Below are positions 15,695-23,927 of a stretch of 64,000 nt of DNA, one piece after another (positions within the stretch are counted from its first letter, which is position 1; each line of letters opens with the position of its first letter). Both the position numbers and the translations under genes were made by a program. The notes beneath the pieces are model-generated. The model searched no databases and was not told the DNA's origin. It was given only the letters and a program-made list of their open reading frames with translations. The DNA comes from Candidatus Eiseniibacteriota bacterium (lineage in GTDB: Bacteria > Eisenbacteria > RBG-16-71-46 > CAIMUX01), in NCBI GenBank assembly GCA_020633975.1, contig JACKCR010000002.1, forward strand, positions 1,302,001 to 1,366,000, in the 5' to 3' direction.

Positions 15695-18024
15695 ACTCCC
15701 GGCCGGCTAGATCCGTGGGCCGGTCGGCACTGCCGGCCCACCGTCTTTGGCTGCTGATCGCCGGCCCTCTCGCGCTTCTCTTGGCGTCGTGCTCCTCGGA
15801 CTCCGCTCCGCGGAACCTCCTCATCGTCACGTTCGACACCACACGCGCGGACCGGATCGGTTGCTACGGCTACGCGCCCGCGCACACGCCTCACCTCGAC
15901 TCGCTGGCGGAGAGCGGAGTCCTGTTCGAGGACGCACTCACCGCCGTCCCCGTGACTCTCCCGTCGCACACCACCATGATGACGGGTCAGTATCCGCTTC
16001 GGCACGGCGTCCGAAACAACGGGAGCTACGCGGTCAGCCCGTCTTCCGTGACGTTGGCCGAGGTGCTGTCGGATGCGGGGTACCAGACGGGCGCGTTCGT
16101 GAGCGCCTTCGTGCTCGACGAGCAGTTCGGAATCTCGCAGGGCTTCCAGACCTACGACGACGACTTCTACAACGAACGCACTGGGCCTCGCACGACCCAA
16201 CGCGCCCTGGAGTGGCTCGCGAAGAAGGACGACCGCCCGTTCTTCCTCTGGGTGCACCTGTTCGATCCCCACACGCCCTGGACGCCCGCCGCGTTCGGCC
16301 GCGGGCTCGCGCTTCCCGACGACTACGACCGCGAGATCGCGGTGGCCGACGACTGCCTCGGCCAGCTGCTGGCGGCGCTTGGAAGCGAGCGCGCGAACAC
16401 CGTGGTCGCGGTACTCGGTGATCACGGGGAAGGGCTCGACGATCACGGCGAGGCGGAGCACGGCATCTTCCTCTACCGGGAAACGATCCGGGTGCCGTTC
16501 GTCCTCTCCGGGCCGGGCCTTCCCGCGGGCGGACGGCTCGTGGCCCCGGTCGCGACGGTCGACCTCCTCCCTACCGTGCTCGAGCTGCTCAGCGTTCCCG
16601 CGCCGGCCGGGCCGATCGACGGGGCGTCGCTCGTCTCGTTCGCATCGGGTGGCGCCGCACCCGACCGCCGTGGTGTCTACATGGAGACGCTCTACCCGAA
16701 GGAGAACTTCGGCTGGGCCGACCTCCGTGCCTTCCAGTCCGACGAGACGAAGTGGATCGAAGCGCCTTCGCCCGAGCTCTACGACATCGCGGCGGACCCG
16801 CACGAGCAGGAGAACCTGTTGGGGCGGGATCCGTCTACCGCGACGACGATGTCCGACCGTCTCGCTCGGTTCCTAGCGGTGGTGGGCGAGCCTGCGCCGA
16901 AAGCGGACGAACCGGTGAGCCCGGAGGTGGCCGAGCGGCTGCGTTCTCTCGGCTATCTGGCGGGCGGCGCGGCGCCGATCGCGGACGCCGATCTTCCCGA
17001 TCCCAAGTCGATGATCGGAATCCACGCGGACTTCGAAGACGCGAAGCGTGCGATGGACGAGTCTCGCTTCCGGGATGCGATCCCGTTCTTCGAAGCCGTC
17101 CTCGAGAAGAACCCGGAGAACTCGACCGCCCGGCTCGGCCTCGGCACCGCGCTCGTCCGGGTCGCGCGGTACGACGAAGCCGAGAAGGTTCTGGGCAAGG
17201 CGATCGAGGTCCACCCGGGGAACACGACGGTGGCCGCAGGGCTCGCCGACGCACTCTTCGGGAAGCTCGACTTCCGGAGCGCGCTCTCCCTCTACGAACT
17301 CGCGTCCCGGGATCCGAGCCTCGGATCCCGTCACGTTCCCTCTCGCATCGTGCTCTGCCTGGAACGGCTCGGACGACACGGAGACGCCGACGCGGCACTC
17401 ACCCGCGCCCGCTCCGTGAGCCAGGAGCCCGCGTTCTGGGACGACTTCCGGACGCGGATCGCACGGGATCGGGAACTCTCTCCGGTCATTCCACCGAGCG
17501 CGGATCCCACGAAGTTCGGCGACGAAGACCGCACGCGTCGCGCTCTCACCTCGGCCGGGCTCGGGATCGTGACCGAGACGCTTCGCTGGCTCACTCCACC
17601 GATGTCGGACCCCGCAGCCGAGACGCGTCGGCTCGGATATCTCGTGCAGCTCTACGGCGAGACGAGGCAGCCCGCTCGTGCACTCGAGGTGCTGACCGAA
17701 TTGGAAGGGCGGACGACACTCTCCCCCGCGCAGCGCCAGATGCGTGCGCAGTTCTTCCTCGACCTCGGTCTGGGACGGGATGCGCTGGCCACGTTCGAGA
17801 CGCTGTCGGGAGACCTACCCCCTGCGTCCTGGTCGCTGGGGATGGCGAAGTGTCAGGCGGCCGCGGGCGACCCGGAGGCGGCGGTGCATTCCGTGCGCGC
17901 AGCGGCCCAGGCGGGATGGACCGACACCGAGACGCTCTACACGGACCCGGCCTTCCACTCGCTCCGGAGCTACGCGCCGTTCGCCGATCTGGCGGACTCG
18001 CTCACTGCACGAACAGGCTCTTGA
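15691..18024 (+). CDS. Sulfatase-fold lipoprotein with C-terminal TPR repeats
   Basis: 777 residues. Lipobox LLASC puts the lipidated Cys at 34. The alkaline-phosphatase/sulfatase fold follows: metal-binding FDTTRAD (48-54), the active-site loop PVTLPSHTTMMTG (87-99), DPHTPW, LGDHGEGLDDHGE, a DLLPTVLELL helix and ELYDIAADPHEQENL. Where type I sulfatases have the Cys or Ser converted to formylglycine (C-x-P-S-R), this has Thr89 (T-L-P-S-H), as in phosphoethanolamine-transferase-type members. Ordinary sulfatase activity is therefore unlikely; phosphotransfer or binding is more plausible. From about 440 to the end are TPR-like repeats. GTG start overlaps the preceding stop. The 3' end overlaps the convergent gene by 23 bases. 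Confidence 0.8.
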   Translation: MNSRPARSVGRSALPAHRLWLLIAGPLALLLASCSSDSAPRNLLIVTFDTTRADRIGCYGYAPAHTPHLDSLAESGVLFEDALTAVPVTLPSHTTMMTGQYPLRHGVRNNGSYAVSPSSVTLAEVLSDAGYQTGAFVSAFVLDEQFGISQGFQTYDDDFYNERTGPRTTQRALEWLAKKDDRPFFLWVHLFDPHTPWTPAAFGRGLALPDDYDREIAVADDCLGQLLAALGSERANTVVAVLGDHGEGLDDHGEAEHGIFLYRETIRVPFVLSGPGLPAGGRLVAPVATVDLLPTVLELLSVPAPAGPIDGASLVSFASGGAAPDRRGVYMETLYPKENFGWADLRAFQSDETKWIEAPSPELYDIAADPHEQENLLGRDPSTATTMSDRLARFLAVVGEPAPKADEPVSPEVAERLRSLGYLAGGAAPIADADLPDPKSMIGIHADFEDAKRAMDESRFRDAIPFFEAVLEKNPENSTARLGLGTALVRVARYDEAEKVLGKAIEVHPGNTTVAAGLADALFGKLDFRSALSLYELASRDPSLGSRHVPSRIVLCLERLGRHGDADAALTRARSVSQEPAFWDDFRTRIARDRELSPVIPPSADPTKFGDEDRTRRALTSAGLGIVTETLRWLTPPMSDPAAETRRLGYLVQLYGETRQPARALEVLTELEGRTTLSPAQRQMRAQFFLDLGLGRDALATFETLSGDLPPASWSLGMAKCQAAAGDPEAAVHSVRAAAQAGWTDTETLYTDPAFHSLRSYAPFADLADSLTARTGS

Positions 18025-19003
18025 TCCGTCCCCAGCTCTCTTCGAGGATCGGAGTCACCTGGCCACTGATCCAGCTGGACCCGAGCTGGCTGTGAATCGC
18101 GACCCGTTCCGTGCCCACTGCGACCCAGTCCGGCGTGCCGGTTCCGGCCACGGCGAGTAGGTCGTAGCTCGACACGCCGTCGAACGACGGGGCGAGGAGC
18201 GGCATCCAGTTCGCGAACCCGGAACCCGAGTAGAGGATCGTCTCGTCCCGACCTACGGCAACCGTCACGAGCCCGACGATGTCGACCGCGTAGAGGTCCG
18301 CGGTCGTGCCGAGATCGACCGCCGTCCAAGTGAGACCGTCCGCCGGGGAGCGCCACGCGGCGCCGCCGTCTCCCACCGCGAGGTAGTTTCCGAATGCGTC
18401 GACGACGATTCCGCGGAGCGTGCGCGTCTCGCCGATGTCGACCTGTTGCCAGACGTTGCCGCCGGCGCCGGCTCTCAGTACCGTCCCGCCTTCACCCACG
18501 GCCACGGTGGAAGCAGCGCCACTCGTCGCGATGGCATGGAGGTCGCTGGTCGTGGCGACGCCGGTGTCGATCGTGGTCCAGCTCCCGCCGGTCCGATCCG
18601 CGCTCCGAGCTACGTAGCCGCCGTCACCCACGGCGAGAACGGCGTTCGCATACTCCGTGAAGTCACGGATGGTGGACGAGACGGTGGCCCGTAGAGTGAA
18701 CGCGTTTCCGCTCGAGGCGTTCGAACGCCACACGCCGCCGTCGTCGGCCGCGACGAGGAAATAGCCGTCACTCGTGGCGAGCACGGTCGTGTAGGTGCGT
18801 CCTTCTCCTGCACCCGTGGCCTTCTGCCAATCGCGGTGAGACGACGACGAGAACCAGATGTTCTCCTCCGCGCTCGCTACGCCCGCAGAGGCCGTGCCGT
18901 CCACGCCGGTGAATGTGATCCGCGCAATCGACGAGGTCGCCGTCGCTCCCAGTGCCGCCAAGACGAAGACTCCGGCGGAAAGCTTGGTGATGTTTGGACG
19001 CAT
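18002..19003 (-). CDS. Exported YCF48/BNR-type beta-propeller protein
   Basis: 333 residues. Signal peptide (AGVFVLAALGATATSSIA), then about six repeated blades of the form AVGDGGxVxRSxDGxxWTxVDxGTTxDLxAV, typical of photosystem-assembly-factor YCF48-like and BNR propellers, but with weak Asp-boxes. Such proteins are usually periplasmic or secreted binding scaffolds. ATG 19003 has a good SD (GGGGAG). The open frame extends far upstream only as a shadow of the CBS gene. The 3' end overlaps the sulfatase-like gene tail to tail. Confidence 0.7.
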   Translation of the reverse strand: MRPNITKLSAGVFVLAALGATATSSIARITFTGVDGTASAGVASAEENIWFSSSSHRDWQKATGAGEGRTYTTVLATSDGYFLVAADDGGVWRSNASSGNAFTLRATVSSTIRDFTEYANAVLAVGDGGYVARSADRTGGSWTTIDTGVATTSDLHAIATSGAASTVAVGEGGTVLRAGAGGNVWQQVDIGETRTLRGIVVDAFGNYLAVGDGGAAWRSPADGLTWTAVDLGTTADLYAVDIVGLVTVAVGRDETILYSGSGFANWMPLLAPSFDGVSSYDLLAVAGTGTPDWVAVGTERVAIHSQLGSSWISGQVTPILEESWGRIKSLFVQ

Positions 19004-19056
19004 CTTGTTCTCCCCGGAGGGCGGAGCAGTCGCTCCGCCGCCCATTCCTCGCCAGT

Positions 19057-20316
19057 TCAGTCGCGCTCCACGGACCCGTTCGGCAGGACCAACTTGACCG
19101 AGCCGATCCCGAACTGGTGCGCGTCCACGATCTCCATCTCGACCTCGCTGATCCGGCACCGCTCCCCTTCGGCAGGGATCCTGCCGTAGTGCTTGAGAAG
19201 GAGGCCGGCCAGGGTGTCGAAACGTCCCTTCGGAAGCTCCAGTCCAAGCTCGTCGTTCAGGTCGTCGATGTCCGTGAGCGCGTCCACCACGTACGTTCCG
19301 GAAGCGATCTCCCGGATCTTTCGGACGCCGATCTCGTGTTCCTCTGCCATCTCGCCGACGATCTCTTCCACGATGTCCTCGAGCGTGACGATACCCACGC
19401 ACGAACCGAACTCGGAAACGACGATCGCCATGGTCTGCTCGCTCCGCTGGAGTTCGACCAGAAGCCGGTCGATCCGCTTCGTCTCCGGAACGAGGAGAGC
19501 GGGCCGCATGTAGTGCGCCACCTGCTCGTCCGGATCCTTGTCGAAGAGGATGTCCTTGATGTTGACCACACCGGTGACCTTGTCGATCCGCCGCTCGTAG
19601 ACCGCGAGCCGGGTGAACCCGTGGCGCTTGGCGAGCGCGCGAGCGAGCGAGATGCCGCTCCCCTTCTCGATCGCGATCACCTCGGTCATCGGGACCATCA
19701 CTTCCCGGGCCGTCGTCTCGGTGAACCCGAGCAGCGAGCCGAGCATCTTCTTCTCTTTTCGGCCGTGCCCCGTGTCCCCCTTCACCTCCCTTACGAGGTG
19801 TTTGAGGTCTTCTCGCGTCACCAGCGGTTGTTGGGGCGCTTTGCGCAGTCCGCGCAGGAGGAGGCCGAGGAATAGGCGGATGACCGCCGTTGCCGGAAGG
19901 AACAGCTGCTCGGTGGCCTGGATCGGCCGGGCATTTCGCGTCACGAACGTGGTCGCGTGGCGGCTCGCATAGACCTTGGGGAGGATCTCGCCCATGACGA
20001 GGAGAACGAGCGTCGCCACTCCGGTGGAGAGAAGCGAGGCCCGCCAACCGACCCCGAGCCAGCCCTCGATGAGCGAGGTGACGAAGGCTGCAGTGGCGAG
20101 GTTCGCGAGGTTCAGGCCGATGAGCGTCGTCGCGAGCACGTGCTCCTGGTCGTGGAGCAGACTCAGGGCCAGACTGGCAGCCGCGCTTCCCTGCTTCGCC
20201 TGCTGCCGCAGCTTGAGCCGGTTCGCCGAGATGATCGAGATCTCGGTCGCGGAGAAGTAGGCCGACGCGGCGACGCCGACGAGGATGAAGAGCACGTAGA
20301 GGAGGATCTGGTTCAT
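19057..20316 (-). CDS. CNNM/CBS-domain (CorC/HlyC-type) membrane protein
   Basis: 419 residues. N-terminal CNNM (DUF21) membrane domain with three or four helices (LLYVLFILVGVAASAYFSATEI; GLNLANLATAAFV; GEILPKVYASRHA), a CBS pair (MVPMTEVIAIEKGS through MRPALLVPETKRIDRLL) and the C-terminal CorC_HlyC FAD-like fold (VDALTDIDDLNDELGL). Family members are linked to Mg2+/Co2+ efflux. ATG 20316 overlaps the stop of the paralogue upstream. The two genes form a tandem pair of diverged copies. Confidence 0.85.
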   Translation of the reverse strand: MNQILLYVLFILVGVAASAYFSATEISIISANRLKLRQQAKQGSAAASLALSLLHDQEHVLATTLIGLNLANLATAAFVTSLIEGWLGVGWRASLLSTGVATLVLLVMGEILPKVYASRHATTFVTRNARPIQATEQLFLPATAVIRLFLGLLLRGLRKAPQQPLVTREDLKHLVREVKGDTGHGRKEKKMLGSLLGFTETTAREVMVPMTEVIAIEKGSGISLARALAKRHGFTRLAVYERRIDKVTGVVNIKDILFDKDPDEQVAHYMRPALLVPETKRIDRLLVELQRSEQTMAIVVSEFGSCVGIVTLEDIVEEIVGEMAEEHEIGVRKIREIASGTYVVDALTDIDDLNDELGLELPKGRFDTLAGLLLKHYGRIPAEGERCRISEVEMEIVDAHQFGIGSVKLVLPNGSVERD

Positions 20317-21563
20317 GCCCCCTCCTCCGGCGAGACCACGACCCGGACGCGCTGCACGCGGTGCCGACTCGCCTCGGCGATCTGGAACCGGACCCCGTTC
20401 CAAACGATCTCCTCGCCCTTGACCGGGATCCCCCCGTGAAGCGCGCTGAGGAACCCGTTCAGGGTGACCGTGTCCTCGTCCGGAATGGAGAGCCCGGCCG
20501 CTTCGTTCAGCTCCTCGATGTTGATCTGACCGGAGGCCGAGAAGACCCCGGGGCCGAGCCGGTGGAACCGATCCTCTTTCGCGCCGAACTCGTCGTGGAT
20601 CTCTCCGACCAGCTCTTCCAGGAGGTCCTCGCGGGTCAGCATCCCCACCGTCTCCCCATACTCGTTGACGAGGATGGTGACCGGAGTCCGACCTTTCTGC
20701 GTTTCGTAGAAGATCTGGGAGAGGAAGGCCCGCTCGGAAAAGATCGCGACCGGGCGGACGAGCTCGGACACCTTCGTCTCCGGATAGAGCAGGAACTCCT
20801 TCGTTGGAAGGTAGCCTTCGATCTCGTCGATCGTGTTCCGGTAGATCGGAATCCTCGAGCGCCTGGCCCCGAGCACCAGCGCTTCGAGCTCGTCTCGGTC
20901 CATCTCGAGGGAGGCCGCCACCATGTCGACCCGCGGGATCATCGCCTCCTCCGCGCGGGTGGCCGAGAACTCGAGGATGTTCTGGGCGAGCCACGACTCG
21001 CGGGCCGTCATCACGCCCTCACGGTCGGCACCTTCGAGCAGGGAGCCGAGTTCACCTCGGGAGATCGCGCTGTTGTGCCCGATCCCGCCGTCCTCGACGC
21101 CGAAGAGCCGGAGGATCGCGTCGCTCACGAACGTCACCGCACCGATGACCGGGGCGAGCAGAACCTGGACGAACCGGAGCGCGCGAACGGTGAGTCGACT
21201 CACCCGCTCCGGATAGTTGACCGCGATCGTCTTCGGCGTGACCTCACCGACCAAGAGCACGGAGACGGTGGTGACGAGAATCGCGACCTGGAGACCACCT
21301 CCGTCGCCCAAGAGCCGGAGAAAGAGGCTCGTCGTGAGAACGGAGAGCGCGACGTTGACCAGGGTGTTCCCGACGAGGACGGAGGTGAGGAAGTGATTCG
21401 GCTTCGAGAGCACCTCGAGGATGAGCTTGGACGTGGCTTCTCCGTGACGTTCCAGACGCCGGAGCTGAACACGGTTGAGCGCGAAAAACGATGCTTCCGT
21501 CCCCGAGAAGAACCCGGAGAGCAGGAGCAGCAGGATGATGAGAAGCAGCTCCGCTTGCCACAT
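20313..21563 (-). CDS. CNNM/CBS-domain (CorC/HlyC-type) membrane protein
   Basis: 416 residues, same architecture as its downstream neighbour: CNNM membrane domain (LLSGFFSGTEASFFALNRVQ; NTLVNVALSVLTTSLF; GEVTPKTIAVNYPERVS), two CBS motifs (MIPRVDMVAASLE; TPVTILVNEYGETVG) and a CorC_HlyC domain (SASGQINIEELNEAAGL). ATG 21563 is followed directly by an amphipathic then strongly hydrophobic helix. It starts the minus-strand operon opposite ppiD. Probable divalent-metal homeostasis; the specific ion cannot be read from sequence. Confidence 0.85.
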   Translation of the reverse strand: MWQAELLLIILLLLLSGFFSGTEASFFALNRVQLRRLERHGEATSKLILEVLSKPNHFLTSVLVGNTLVNVALSVLTTSLFLRLLGDGGGLQVAILVTTVSVLLVGEVTPKTIAVNYPERVSRLTVRALRFVQVLLAPVIGAVTFVSDAILRLFGVEDGGIGHNSAISRGELGSLLEGADREGVMTARESWLAQNILEFSATRAEEAMIPRVDMVAASLEMDRDELEALVLGARRSRIPIYRNTIDEIEGYLPTKEFLLYPETKVSELVRPVAIFSERAFLSQIFYETQKGRTPVTILVNEYGETVGMLTREDLLEELVGEIHDEFGAKEDRFHRLGPGVFSASGQINIEELNEAAGLSIPDEDTVTLNGFLSALHGGIPVKGEEIVWNGVRFQIAEASRHRVQRVRVVVSPEEGA

Positions 21564-21868
21564 GTGTTCGCCGGCCGACTGAACGGCCGTCCTTCGTCCT
21601 CCCTCGTTCCTCGCCTTCGGCCCGTCCCGCTCCCGGGACCCGGCCCTGGGCCGTCGTCGGAATCATCGGCGAGCCGCGGCCCGTGCCCGCTCGGGCCGAC
21701 CGCAACCCGCTAGCCCCCTGCTGGGACCGCATCTTAGCGGGATTCGGCCCGGCGGTCGCGGACGGAAACTGGCCAGGCCAGCATCTTGTCCCGCCCACAG
21801 GGAACCGATACACTGCCGGTTTCGTATCGTAGAAGGCGAATCCACGAACTCCGAGAGGTCTCTACCCA
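21564..21868. other. Divergent intergenic region upstream of ppiD
   Basis: 305 bases without a gene between the CNNM/CBS gene and ppiD. It holds one plausible promoter toward ppiD (separate entry) and the ppiD SD (GAGAGG, ending 10 bases before the ATG). The rest is GC-rich sequence in which I see no RNA gene or strong repeat. Confidence 0.5.
21787..21815 (+). promoter_or_regulatory. Candidate sigma-70-type promoter of ppiD
   Basis: TTGTCC (-35, 21787-21792), exactly 17 bases, then TACACT (-10, 21810-21815). Each matches consensus at four of six positions. Initiation near 21822 would give a leader of about 47 bases carrying the GAGAGG SD. Confidence 0.4.
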
Positions 21869-23683
21869 ATGTTCGATGAACTGCGCAAAGGCAGCAAACT
21901 CTTCACCTACTTCGTGGCCGTGGCCTTCGTGGGGCTGATCTTCATCGTCTGGGGCGCGGACTTCCAGCTCTGGAGCGGCAACGGCAGCAACACCCCGCGG
22001 AACGTCGCGAACGAGGCCGGCCGAGTGAACGGCGAGCCGATCTCTCGAAACGAATACTCGACCATGGTCAACCGGACGCTCCAGGGCATGGCGGCCCAGA
22101 CCGGGCAGCCGGTCGACGACCAGACCCGCGTCATGATCCAGAATCAGGCTTGGCAGAGCCTGGTGCAGCAGGCGCTCCTGAGTAAGGAAGCGCGCGAGCG
22201 CGGACTCTCCGCGACCGATCCCGAGGTGGTGTTCGCGGTCATGAACGACCCGCTTCCCCAGTTCGTCCAGAGCCCGCAGTTCCAGCGCGACGGGCAGTTC
22301 GACATCTCGCTCTACCACGCCATGCTCCAGGACCCGGCGAACGACACGCGTGGATTGGAAGCGCAGTACGCGATGAACCTGCCGCTCGAGAAGCTGCAGA
22401 AGCGGGTCATGGCCACCGCGATCGTCTCCGACGCCGAACTCTGGAACCAGTACCGGATGCAGAACGAGAAGGCCAAGGTGAGCTACCTCATGGTCCCGTC
22501 CGGCAACTTCCAGGTGAACGAATCGGGAATCGACGAAGCCGCGCTCCAGAGCTACTACGATGCGCACAAGGACGACTTCCGGACCCAGCGCGAAGCGGTC
22601 ATCCGCTGGGTGTCGGTGCCGAAGGTTCCGAGCGCGGACGACTCCCTGGCCGCCTATGACCTCGCGGCCTCCCTCCTCGAGGACCACAAGTCCGGGCAGG
22701 ACTTCCTCGAACTGATGGACTACTCGGAAGGCCCGGCCAACCAGCGCGGCGGCGAGAACGCTGCCTGGATCTCCCCGAACACGCTCCCGACACAGGTGCG
22801 GGCTGTCGTCCAGGCACTCCCCGTGGGTGAGGTCAGCGACGTGATCGTCGAGCCGCGTGGGTTCCACGTCGTCCGGGTCGAGGAGATGCAGGAGGACGAG
22901 ACGAAGGGGAAGCAGATCAAGATCGCGGACCTCTTCATCCCGCTACAGCTCTCCTCCGACACGTACCAGGCCGTCGCCCAGACCGCGATCGCGATCCGTC
23001 AGGCGGCAGGTGACGGACTCGGCGCAGCCGCGGCCGACCACGGACTCAAGGCGATGGAGTCACAGCCGTTCGGACAGACCGGATTCATTCCCGGGCTCGG
23101 CAACGCGCCGGAACTCCAGCAGTTCGCCTTCCAGAACCAGCCGGGCACGATTTCTGCACCGATGGAGCGGCCGAACGACTGGGTCGTCGTCGAGGTCGTC
23201 GAGCGTCGCGAACCGCACGTCCCCGCGCTCAGCGAGATCACGGACCGCGTCCGTCGGGAGACGGCCGAGTCGATGCGTCGGGAGAAGGCCGTGGCTCACG
23301 CCCAGAAGCTCCTCACCCGCGTGCAGGGCGGCGAGTCGATGGAAGACATCGCTGCGAGCGACTCCCTAGCCACCTTCGACACCACCGATGAGATCACCCG
23401 CCTCGCCTTCAGCCGCGGAATCGGAAACGATCCGGACCTCATCGGCCCGATCTTCGCCGCCGCGAACACCGGACTCATTCCGGAGGTTCTCGCCGGACGG
23501 CGTGGTGGATTCATCCTCCGGGTCGACGAAAAGATCCCGGCAGACCGCGCAGCGTTCGACACGCAGAAGGCGCAGCTTCGCGAGTCCGTCACGCAGGCCC
23601 GGCAGGGGGAAGCTCTCGGCAACTGGCTTGCCGACCTGAGCGAGAGTTCGACCGTCCGGGACTTCCGCACCGGTCTCTTCTGA
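21869..23683 (+). CDS. ppiD: Periplasmic folding chaperone PpiD/SurA-type
   Basis: 604 residues. N-terminal cytoplasmic stub, signal anchor (YFVAVAFVGLIFIVWGADF, about 14-32), SurA_N-like helical chaperone domain with VNGEPISRNEYSTMV, a PpiC parvulin domain (about 230-335; ending with SDVIVEPRGFHVVRVEEM) and a long C-terminal region with a second parvulin-like fold (FGQTGFIPGLGNAPELQQ). Membrane-anchored foldase for exported proteins, and the second PpiC protein in the window after 52960-54189. Residue order and length match PpiD. Confidence 0.87.
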   Translation: MFDELRKGSKLFTYFVAVAFVGLIFIVWGADFQLWSGNGSNTPRNVANEAGRVNGEPISRNEYSTMVNRTLQGMAAQTGQPVDDQTRVMIQNQAWQSLVQQALLSKEARERGLSATDPEVVFAVMNDPLPQFVQSPQFQRDGQFDISLYHAMLQDPANDTRGLEAQYAMNLPLEKLQKRVMATAIVSDAELWNQYRMQNEKAKVSYLMVPSGNFQVNESGIDEAALQSYYDAHKDDFRTQREAVIRWVSVPKVPSADDSLAAYDLAASLLEDHKSGQDFLELMDYSEGPANQRGGENAAWISPNTLPTQVRAVVQALPVGEVSDVIVEPRGFHVVRVEEMQEDETKGKQIKIADLFIPLQLSSDTYQAVAQTAIAIRQAAGDGLGAAAADHGLKAMESQPFGQTGFIPGLGNAPELQQFAFQNQPGTISAPMERPNDWVVVEVVERREPHVPALSEITDRVRRETAESMRREKAVAHAQKLLTRVQGGESMEDIAASDSLATFDTTDEITRLAFSRGIGNDPDLIGPIFAAANTGLIPEVLAGRRGGFILRVDEKIPADRAAFDTQKAQLRESVTQARQGEALGNWLADLSESSTVRDFRTGLF

Positions 23684-23783
23684 TCCGAGGTCCCGGCGGC
23701 GCCGGATAACGCGGGGCCGCTGGGCGTCCTGTCAGAGGACTGCTAGACGGCCACTCGAAGGCCCCGAACACGTCTCCACGAAG

Positions 23784-23813
23784 CGCGACCGAGCCGAGCC
23801 GGCTCCGGTCGCG
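23784..23813. other. Large imperfect palindrome downstream of ppiD
   Basis: CGCGACCG (23784-23791) pairs with CGGTCGCG (23806-23813). Inside, AGCC pairs with GGCT around a 5-base loop, with one bulged C: 12 bp of stem in 30 bases. It lies about 100 bases after the ppiD stop and 94 before the flippase SD. No T-run follows either arm, so it may be a rho-assisted terminator, processing site or operator. Confidence 0.4.
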
Positions 23814-23927
23814 TCCCGCACCGAAACGCGGAAGGACCTGTTCCCCGCTTGCCGGGGGTTCGCCCCGCCACCGGAAGGCGACAGAAGCGCGAAGGAGGGC
23901 TGCGGACTGAGCTTCCTCAAGCAGAGC

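Noticed and set aside
19057-21563. Single split CNNM/CBS gene
   Set aside because: Each half is a complete 416-419 residue protein with its own membrane, CBS and CorC domains; they are tandem paralogues.
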